Position numbers and translations under genes: made by a program. The notes beneath the pieces were generated by a model that saw only the letters and a program-made list of their open reading frames with translations, made no database searches and had not been told where the DNA came from. Shown here in pieces: positions 7,369 through 15,520 of a DNA stretch of 64,000 bases; position 1 is the stretch's first letter, and every line of letters starts with the position of its first letter. Origin of the DNA: Actinoplanes xinjiangensis (GTDB lineage Bacteria > Actinomycetota > Actinomycetes > Mycobacteriales > Micromonosporaceae). The DNA is taken from positions 248,001-312,000 of the forward strand of contig NZ_QGGR01000009.1 of NCBI RefSeq assembly GCF_003148685.1, given 5' to 3'.

Positions 7369-8592
7369 GTGCGAGGGGTGAGACTCAATCGCCCGGCGCT
7401 CGTCGTCCTCGGCACCTCCACCTTCTGCTACGTCACCGCCGAGACCCTGCCCGTCGGTCTCCTCCCGCAGATCTCGGCCGGCCTCGACGTCACCGAGGCG
7501 CAGGTAGGCCTGCTGCTCACCAGTTATGCGGTGGTCGCCGCGGTCAGCACGATCCCGCTCACCGCGCTCACCATGCGGCTGCCGCGGCACAGTCTGCTCG
7601 CCGCCACGGTAGCCGTCTTCGTCGTCTCCCAGGCGGCCGCGGCACTCGCGCCCACCTTCCTCGTCCTCGTCCTGTCCCGGCTCGTCTGCGCGCTCGCGCA
7701 CGGGGTGTTCTGGTCGGTGATCGGGCCGATCACCGCCCGGCTCGCGCCGCCCGGTCAGGTGGGCCGGGCCACCTCACTGGTCTTCATCGGGAACTCGCTG
7801 GCCATCGTGCTCGGCGTGCCGCTCGGCACCGCTCTCGGGCAGTGGCTGGGCTGGCGGCTGTCGATCGGGCTGATGGCGGTCGCCGGGGCGGTCTGCCTGG
7901 TCGCCCTGCTCCTGCTGCTGCCACCGATGCAACCGCTGCCGCGGGACCGGGAGGCGGCACTCGGTAACCGGCTGCGGGACGCGGTGCTCATCCTGCGCAA
8001 CGGCCGGGTCACCGGGCTCTGTGTGATCACCGTGGTGCTGGTGGTGGGGCACTTCGCGGCGTACACCTACATCGCGCCGCTGGTCCGCCGGGACGCCGGA
8101 CTGGACGGGGCGGCACTCAGCGCACTGCTGCTGGGGTACGGCGCGGTCGGGCTGATCGGCAACTTCGTGGTGGGCCGGTTCGTCGACCGGCGGCCGGGGC
8201 CGTTCGTGATCGGGCTGACCGCCGCCGCGGCCGGCTCGATGGTGCTGCTCGCCCCGGTGCTCGGGCCGGCCGCGACGATCGCCGCGGTACTCGTCTGGGG
8301 CGGCGCGTTCAACGCGATCCCGGTGTTCCTGGGGTCGGCGGCGCTGCGGGTCGCACCGGCCGCACGGGACGCGGCGTCGGCGGTGTACGTGGTCGCGTTC
8401 CAGATCGGGATCGGCAGTGGTGCGTTTGTCGGGGAGCGGTTCGTCAGCGCCGGGCGACTCGGAACCCTGCCCGTGCTCGGCGCCGGGTTCGTGCTGCTGG
8501 CGTGTGTGCTGGTGGCGTGCTGGCGGGGCGTCTTCCCGGCCCGGATCAGCTCCGAGGAGCATCACCGGACCGAGGCCGCGGCCCTGCACTGA
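7369..8592 (+). CDS. MFS transporter (drug/sugar efflux type)
   Basis: About 407 residues with twelve hydrophobic segments, starting with PALVVLGTSTFCYVTAETLPVG and ending with VLACVLVACWRGVF. The N-terminal ETLPVGLLPQISAGLDVTEAQVG and the loop-2/3 region LTMRLPRHSLL are typical of the AraJ/CmlA-like arabinose/drug efflux subgroup. GTG 7369 or GTG 7378 are both possible starts, and both sit just beyond the palindrome. The upstream open frame to 6607 is antisense to the ROK gene and was excluded. Divergence from a ROK repressor suggests export of a sugar-related or toxic metabolite; the substrate cannot be told. Confidence 0.85.
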   Translation: MRGVRLNRPALVVLGTSTFCYVTAETLPVGLLPQISAGLDVTEAQVGLLLTSYAVVAAVSTIPLTALTMRLPRHSLLAATVAVFVVSQAAAALAPTFLVLVLSRLVCALAHGVFWSVIGPITARLAPPGQVGRATSLVFIGNSLAIVLGVPLGTALGQWLGWRLSIGLMAVAGAVCLVALLLLLPPMQPLPRDREAALGNRLRDAVLILRNGRVTGLCVITVVLVVGHFAAYTYIAPLVRRDAGLDGAALSALLLGYGAVGLIGNFVVGRFVDRRPGPFVIGLTAAAAGSMVLLAPVLGPAATIAAVLVWGGAFNAIPVFLGSAALRVAPAARDAASAVYVVAFQIGIGSGAFVGERFVSAGRLGTLPVLGAGFVLLACVLVACWRGVFPARISSEEHHRTEAAALH

Positions 8593-8597
8593 GCCGG

Positions 8598-9677
8598 TCA
8601 GCTCAGTGCGGCCTCGGCGGTCGCCAGGAAGAGGTCGTTCTCCTCGGGGGTGCCGATGGTGACGCGGACGCCCTCCGGGTGGAAACCGCGCACGATGACG
8701 CCACGGCTCTCGCAGGCCCCGGTGAACCCGGCGGTCCGGTCGCCGAGCGGCAGCCAGACGAAGTTGGCCTGACTGTCCGGCACGTCGAGGGAGAGCTTGC
8801 GCAGTGCCTCGGTGACCCGGGCCCGCTCCGACACGACCAAGGCGCAGCGACGGCGTACCTCCTCCTCCTGATCGAGGGCGGCGAGCGCCGCGGCCTGGGC
8901 GACCAGGCTGGTGGAGAAGGGGGTGACGACCTTGCGGACGGCGGCGGCGACCTCCGGCGGGGCGACCAGATAGCCCATCCGCAGGCCGGCCAGACCCCAC
9001 GCCTTGCTCATGGTGCGCAGCACCACGACGTTCGGCCGGTCGCCGTAGGTGTCGAGGCCGTCCGGCACGTCCGGGTCGGTGACGAACTCCCGGTACGCCT
9101 CGTCGAGCACCACCAGCACGTCGGAGGGCACGTCGGCGAGGAAGCGGTCCAGCTCGGCCCGGCGCAGGAACGTGCCGGTCGGGTTGTTCGGGTTGCAGAC
9201 GAAGACGATACGGGTGCGGTCGGTGATGGCGGCGGCGATGGCGGCCAGGTCGTGCCCGTGCGCCGCGGTGTTCGGCACGCGGATGCTGGTGGCACCCGCC
9301 CCGGCGGCGATGATCGGGTACGCCTCGAACGACCGCCACGAGTAGACGACCTCGTCACCGGGCAGGCAGGTGGCCTTGACCAGGATCTCGGCCAGCGCCA
9401 CCGACCCGCAGCCGGTGACCACCCGGGCCGGGTCGACGCCGAGCCAGGTGCCGATGCGGTCGCGGAGCTCGACGACGCCCATGTCCGGGTACCGGTGGAC
9501 GGTCCGGACGGCCTCGGTGACCGCCTCCACCACGCCGGGCAGCGGACCGTACGGCACCTCGTTGCTGGCCAGCTTCACCGCCTCGGCGATGCCCAGCTCA
9601 CGGGCCAGGTCGGCGACGCTGCGGCCGGGCACGTAGGCGGGTAACGCGTCCAGGTCGGCGCGGGTGAGGCGGGTCAT
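8598..9677 (-). CDS. hisC: Histidinol-phosphate / aromatic aminotransferase (HisC-Pat family)
   Basis: A 359-residue fold-type I PLP aminotransferase. Visible landmarks are VKLASNEVPYGPLPGV near the N-terminus, the substrate-pocket YPDMGVVELRD, VFVCNPNNPTG, VLDEAYREFV, and RTMSKAWGLAGLRMGY with the PLP-lysine (SKAWG). It transfers the amino group between histidinol phosphate or aromatic amino acids and 2-oxo acids. It is not in a his operon here. ATG 9677 overlaps the stop of the RDD-protein gene by 3 bp, so the two are coupled, and the pair is divergent from an Lrp/AsnC regulator. The Pat (phenylalanine aminotransferase) assignment is as likely as HisC. Confidence 0.85.
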   Translation of the reverse strand: MTRLTRADLDALPAYVPGRSVADLARELGIAEAVKLASNEVPYGPLPGVVEAVTEAVRTVHRYPDMGVVELRDRIGTWLGVDPARVVTGCGSVALAEILVKATCLPGDEVVYSWRSFEAYPIIAAGAGATSIRVPNTAAHGHDLAAIAAAITDRTRIVFVCNPNNPTGTFLRRAELDRFLADVPSDVLVVLDEAYREFVTDPDVPDGLDTYGDRPNVVVLRTMSKAWGLAGLRMGYLVAPPEVAAAVRKVVTPFSTSLVAQAAALAALDQEEEVRRRCALVVSERARVTEALRKLSLDVPDSQANFVWLPLGDRTAGFTGACESRGVIVRGFHPEGVRVTIGTPEENDLFLATAEAALS

Positions 9678-10777
9678 CGGGATCCTCCGGGTTTGATGGT
9701 CGGTGGTACGCCGCCCGCGGGCACGTCCACGACGACGGTGGCCGCCGCCTTGTCGTGCCACGCCTGGCGCAGGCGGGGGTCGAAGACGGGCGACAGCGCA
9801 TACAGGAACTGGATGACCACGCCGACGCCGCACGACCAGAAGAGGGTCCACATGCCGAGTCGCGCCCACCGGGTGAACGCCCGCGCGAAGCCGAGCTGCC
9901 CGGTCTTCTCCACCGGGACGACCTTGATCCCCATGATCCGCTTGCCGAGGGTCTGCCCGCTGTTGCTGATCGCCGGCGCCTCGTAGGCCAGCCAGAGCAG
10001 TGTGGCGATGATGACGATCGCCACGGTCAGCGTCTGCATCCGCGGAGTGCCCTGCTGAGCCATGGGCACGCTGGAGCCGGCCGCCGTCTGATCCATGATG
10101 TTGCGGAAGATCGGCATGAAGTCCTGGAGGTACAGGTACACGAAATAGCCGTTCACCACGGCGTTGAGCAGCAGCACGGCGACGATGTCGATGAGTCGCG
10201 CGGTGAGCCGCTTGCCGAGCCCGGCCAGGGCCATGCCGTGCGGCCGGGCCTCCGGCATCGGGAACGGATACGGGTACGGATAGGCGCCCATCGGCGGCGC
10301 CCCGGCCATCGGCTGCCAGCCGGGCGGCGGCTGCCAGCCGGGCGGCGGCTGCGTTCCGAGTGGCGGCTGCCAGCCGGGCGGCGGTTGCGTTCCGGGCGGC
10401 GGCGGCTGCCAGCCGGGCGGCGGTTGTGCTCCGGGCGGCGGCTGCCATCCCGGCGGGGGCTGCATGCCGGGCGGGGGCTGCCATCCCGGCGGCGGCGGGG
10501 GCTGCGGCGCCCAGCCGGGCGGAGGCGGGGGTGGCGGCTGCATCCAGCCGGGCGGGGGCTGCGCGCCGGGCGGGGGCTGCATGCCGGGCGGGGCGGCCTG
10601 AGGGGTGACCGGTGACACGGACGGCTCGACGACGGGTTCCGGCTCGGCCGCGGGTGGGCCGTCCGGCGGCACGGCGTCCGCCGGGATGGCCTTGCCCAGC
10701 CAGCCCTCACCGTCCCAATAGCGCTGGGTACTGGTGTCGGCCGGGTCCTTGTACCAACCCGCGGGAACGGAACTCAT
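9674..10777 (-). CDS. DUF2510 / proline-rich / RDD-family membrane protein
   Basis: A 367-residue protein in three parts. An N-terminal DUF2510-like tryptophan motif (VPAGWYKDPADTSTQRYWDG) comes first. A Pro/Gly-rich stretch of PPPGWQ/PPPGMQ/PPPGTQ units follows (about 60-165). The RDD domain (about 185-350) starts with GLGKRLTARLIDIVAVLLLNAV and has three membrane segments. RDD proteins are poorly understood; some act as transporters. ATG 10777 was chosen because the DUF2510 domain starts there. The next in-frame start upstream adds only a basic tail. Confidence 0.85.
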   Translation of the reverse strand: MSSVPAGWYKDPADTSTQRYWDGEGWLGKAIPADAVPPDGPPAAEPEPVVEPSVSPVTPQAAPPGMQPPPGAQPPPGWMQPPPPPPPGWAPQPPPPPGWQPPPGMQPPPGWQPPPGAQPPPGWQPPPPGTQPPPGWQPPLGTQPPPGWQPPPGWQPMAGAPPMGAYPYPYPFPMPEARPHGMALAGLGKRLTARLIDIVAVLLLNAVVNGYFVYLYLQDFMPIFRNIMDQTAAGSSVPMAQQGTPRMQTLTVAIVIIATLLWLAYEAPAISNSGQTLGKRIMGIKVVPVEKTGQLGFARAFTRWARLGMWTLFWSCGVGVVIQFLYALSPVFDPRLRQAWHDKAAATVVVDVPAGGVPPTIKPGGSR

Positions 10778-10947
10778 GCGCAAACCTTTACCACGACAGC
10801 CTGACACTTCCCTGCGCAGTGGTCGTCCACCGCGAGGGCCTGATCACAGTGTCACAGGTCGCCTGACAGTGACGCAGCCCATGGCCATGAGCAACCCTTC
10901 CGATCATCGATGGTCAAGGTGCGCAATCGGTGCGGTAGGTTCCGGAT

Positions 10948-11433
10948 GTGGGTGAGCAGACTGTCCAGCTCGATGCGCTCGACGCGCGCCTGATCACGAT
11001 GCTCGCGGCCGAGCCGAGGATCGGTGTGCTCGAACTCTCCCGGCGGCTCGCGGTGGCGCGCGGCACGGTGCAGGCGCGGCTGGACAAGCTGATCGCGCGG
11101 GGCGCGATCAAGGGCTTCGGGCCCGAGGTGGCACCCGATGCGATCGGGTTCGGCGTGATGAGCTTCGTGACGCTGGAGATCAGCCAGAGGTACGGGCACG
11201 ACGCCGTCGCCGGGCACCTGGCGGAGATCCCCGAGGTCCTGGAGGCGCACACGATCACCGGCAGCGGGGACATCCTGTGCCGGATCGTGGCCCGCTCGAA
11301 CGCCGACCTGCAGCGGGTGATCGATCAGATCGTCGGCTACGAGGGGATCGTCCGGGCGCATACGATCATCGCGCTCGCGGAGCTGATCCCGTACCGGACC
11401 GTGCCGCTGGTCCGGTCGGCAAGTCACGCATAG
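10948..11433 (+). CDS. Lrp/AsnC-family transcriptional regulator
   Basis: A 161-residue protein from GTG 10948. Residues about 7-65 form the helix-turn-helix (LDALDARLITMLAAEPRIGV, then LSRRLAVARGTVQARLDKL), followed by an RAM ligand/oligomerisation domain (VLEAHTITGSGDILCRIVAR). This family senses amino acids or related acids. It is divergent, across 170 bp, from the RDD-aminotransferase pair, which makes a role in amino-acid metabolism and control of that pair likely. I found no clear operator in the gap. Confidence 0.88.
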   Translation: MGEQTVQLDALDARLITMLAAEPRIGVLELSRRLAVARGTVQARLDKLIARGAIKGFGPEVAPDAIGFGVMSFVTLEISQRYGHDAVAGHLAEIPEVLEAHTITGSGDILCRIVARSNADLQRVIDQIVGYEGIVRAHTIIALAELIPYRTVPLVRSASHA

Positions 11434-11495
11434 TGTGACGACACGGACTTTCCGCGCTCGACCCTTCCGGGATCGAAGGTCATTACCCTGCCCGC

Positions 11496-12788
11496 ATGGC
11501 CTCGGGAGGCGGTTCCTGGAAGGGACTCTGGGTGGTCACCGTCGCCGCGGTGGCCCTCACCGTGCTGGCCGCCACCCACACCTGGAACCCGTTTCCGCAG
11601 CTCTGGGCTTGGATCACCACGAGCGGGCCGGTCGCACCGGGCACCCGTTGGCAGCAGTCCCTCGGCGGCACCCCGCAGAGCGTGGCCATCGCCGGTGACG
11701 CGGTGATCGTCGAATACCGGACGTCGGTCGAGGCGTACGGCCTGACCGCGGCCGTGAAACTGTGGGCCTCCGACGCCGACTGGGCCGCGGTCGCCGGCAA
11801 GGGCGCCGGCGCGGTCGTCGTCACCGGGCGCCTGCTGACCAAGGGCTACCAGGTACTCGACCCGTCCACCGGCGCGGTGCGGCGCTCCGACACCGCGGCG
11901 TCGGCGGTCTGGACATACCAGGACGCGATCGTGGACCTGAGCTGCAGCGGGGGTAATGACTGCCGGCTCACCGCCTGGGACCCGCGGGCCGGCACCCAGC
12001 TGTGGAGCGTGGGCACCGGCGGCATCGGCTTCGTCCTGGACGCCGCCAACCCGGACCTGCCGGACACCCGGCGGCTGGTGTCCGGAGCCGTGGACGACGA
12101 CGTCGCCGGGCCGCCGGTGCTGCCCGGCCTGCTCGGGCTGCCGCACGACGGCGAGGTCCGGGTGATCGACACGGCCACCGGGCGGCTGGTGCAGACCGTG
12201 CGCCCGGCCCGGGACCAGCGGGTGGCGGTCGTCGGCGGGCGGGTGCTCACGGTCACCGGCACGGCCCGGGACGGCACCTGCTACTACGCCGTGGTGGGCG
12301 GGAGCCCGGCCGGCGAGGTCGTGTGGCAGCGCGACGGCCTGAACCTGCGGACCGCCGACAACGGCTCGGCCTGCGAGCAGGACCAGGACCCGGCGGGCGG
12401 CTACAACGTGGTGCTCGGCGTCGACCCGTACGGCCGTGAGGTCCTGATCAACGGCTACGACGGGCGCAATCTCTGGTACGGCGACAAGGAGTCCACGGTC
12501 CTCGCCGTCAACGACTCGTACGCGGTGATCCGCAAGGACGCCACGATCCGGGGGTTCTCGTTCACCCGGGACCGCAACGTGTGGCGGCAGGACGACCGTC
12601 CGGACGCGGGTGCGGCGCTCACCCCGTACGCCGCGATCGTGGCCTCGAAAGGGCGGGTGACGGCACTCAGCCTCAGCAGCGGGACGGTTCGTGCCGATGT
12701 GCGTACCGATGCGAAGGTTTTCGCCGTCGGCCCGGACGGCATGGTCCTGGTCGCCGGACGTGACATGGCGTACCTGCCGTTCGCCTGA
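11496..12788 (+). CDS. Membrane-anchored PQQ-like beta-propeller protein
   Basis: 430 residues from ATG 11496 with an N-terminal membrane segment (about 8-26, LWVVTVAAVALTVLAATHTW) and an extracytoplasmic propeller. Blade motifs include VLDPSTGAVRRSD, AWDPRAGTQLWSVG, VIDTATGRLVQTV and AVNDSYAVIRKDATIRGFS. Cysteines in LSCSGGNDCRL and in DGTCYY/NGSACEQD could form disulfides outside the cell. No enzymatic residues are recognisable. It lies between the Lrp regulator and fumarase but with clear gaps, so co-transcription is uncertain. Confidence 0.75.
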   Translation: MASGGGSWKGLWVVTVAAVALTVLAATHTWNPFPQLWAWITTSGPVAPGTRWQQSLGGTPQSVAIAGDAVIVEYRTSVEAYGLTAAVKLWASDADWAAVAGKGAGAVVVTGRLLTKGYQVLDPSTGAVRRSDTAASAVWTYQDAIVDLSCSGGNDCRLTAWDPRAGTQLWSVGTGGIGFVLDAANPDLPDTRRLVSGAVDDDVAGPPVLPGLLGLPHDGEVRVIDTATGRLVQTVRPARDQRVAVVGGRVLTVTGTARDGTCYYAVVGGSPAGEVVWQRDGLNLRTADNGSACEQDQDPAGGYNVVLGVDPYGREVLINGYDGRNLWYGDKESTVLAVNDSYAVIRKDATIRGFSFTRDRNVWRQDDRPDAGAALTPYAAIVASKGRVTALSLSSGTVRADVRTDAKVFAVGPDGMVLVAGRDMAYLPFA

Positions 12789-12849
12789 AAAGCGGACCGC
12801 CGGGGATGGGTTCGCGTCGCGCCGCCCCGCTGGCCTAATCTTTCGGTTC

Positions 12850-14514
<1,665 letters not shown>

Positions 14515-14557
14515 CGCCGGGGAAGCCGACGCTCAAGAAGCCCTGAGCGTCAGGACC

Positions 14558-14589
14558 CCCTGAGCGTCAGGAAACCCTGACGCTCAGGG
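14558..14589. terminator. 14-bp perfect hairpin between convergent genes
   Basis: CCCTGAGCGTCAGG (14558-14571), loop AAAC, then its exact complement (14576-14589). It lies between the fumarase stop and the stop of the convergent lipoprotein gene. Extra CTGAGCGTC/GACGTTCAGG words on both sides (14530-14615) make a cluster of alternative stems. There is no U-tract. Confidence 0.7.
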
Positions 14590-14613
14590 ACGCACGCTCA
14601 GGGAGGCCGACGT

Positions 14614-15225
14614 TCAGGAAGCCGACGGGACCGCCGAGACGGGCGGATCCGACGGCACCCCGGACGACGACGCCGACGGTGACGCGGCGGCCCGGCTGAC
14701 GGCGCAGTAGCCCACGACCGGGCTGATCCACTCGGTGAACTGCTCCTGCGACGACCGGTCCAGGTCCTTGGTGGTCTTGATGTCCTGGATGAAGTCGAGG
14801 TCCTTGGCGCTCGTCTCGATCCGCTGCGCCGAGGCCGTCGCCATCGCCTTGAGCTCCGGGTCCTGGGCGTTCGCGGTCTCCTTGCGGATCTGCGTGCCGA
14901 GGGCCTTCAGTTCGGTGGCGGCCTGCTTCTCCGCCTTGGTCGCGTTGGCGGTGTCCTTCGCCTCCTTGTAGGCGATCATCCTGCCCAGCGCCACGCCGAA
15001 ATCGCCGAACTCGGTGTTGAACGCCTTGTCCAGGCGGTCACAGACCTTGACGTTGTCGGCGGTGAAATCGGGGGCCGCGGACGACGCGGCGGGTTCCGGG
15101 GCCGAGGCCGCGGCGGGGGTGGTGACGGCCGGCGCCGCGGTGTCCTCGTTCTTCGCGTCGTCGCCGCAGGCGGCGCTGGTAACCAGCACACCGCCCGCGA
15201 TCACGGCCAGGATGGCGCGTCGCAT
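14614..15225 (-). CDS. Secreted lipoprotein of unknown function
   Basis: 203 residues from ATG 15225 (GAGGAA about 9 bp upstream). The signal peptide ends in a lipobox, VTSAAC, with the lipidated Cys at residue 20, followed by an Ala/Pro/Ser/Thr linker. The mature domain (about 60-180) is helical and charged (CDRLDKAFNTEFGDFGVALG through LDRSSQEQFTEWISPVVGYC), with one Cys near each end that could form a disulfide. A Ser/Pro-rich tail follows. I do not recognise a named domain. The upstream in-frame extension to 15294 lacks a signal and is rejected. Confidence 0.75.
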   Translation of the reverse strand: MRRAILAVIAGGVLVTSAACGDDAKNEDTAAPAVTTPAAASAPEPAASSAAPDFTADNVKVCDRLDKAFNTEFGDFGVALGRMIAYKEAKDTANATKAEKQAATELKALGTQIRKETANAQDPELKAMATASAQRIETSAKDLDFIQDIKTTKDLDRSSQEQFTEWISPVVGYCAVSRAAASPSASSSGVPSDPPVSAVPSAS

Positions 15226-15318
15226 CGGAGATTCCTCTTCGTCGGGGTCATCCAAACTCAGCCGACGGTACGTAACTAAGCCAGCGACGTCCAACTCTGT
15301 GTGATCGCTGAAGTACGA

Positions 15319-15352
15319 ACAGCCCGCTCGCGGCGTACCGCGAGCGGGCTGT
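15319..15352. other. 15-bp perfect hairpin in a divergent intergenic region
   Basis: ACAGCCCGCTCGCGG (15319-15333), loop CGTA, and its exact complement (15338-15352). It looks like an intrinsic terminator stem, yet it sits between divergent genes, where no upstream transcript should need terminating. A CCTCCCCGTT tract follows. Possibly it ends a small RNA or attenuates the SARP leader. Confidence 0.65.
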
Positions 15353-15372
15353 ACCTCCCCCGTTGAAGCCGG

Positions 15373-15425
15373 GCCGTCTCGCCACGCACTGGGGGCGCTC
15401 CTGGAAGCATCGGCGGCGAGACGGC
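15373..15425 (+). other. Second long-range stem in the SARP upstream region
   Basis: GCCGTCTCGCC (15373-15383) pairs perfectly with GGCGAGACGGC (15415-15425) around a 31-nt loop that itself contains GC-rich segments. Together with the hairpin at 15319-15352 it gives two stacked elements within 200 bp before the SARP start. Whether it is transcribed as a leader is not visible from the sequence. Confidence 0.5.
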
Positions 15426-15520
15426 GCTGGGGAGAAGGGTGCCGTAGGCCGCTATCGATTCTCTGTCGATCCGCTCTCGTAGATCTCGGTAGGCTTCGAT
15501 CGCGAGCGCACAGGACGGGG

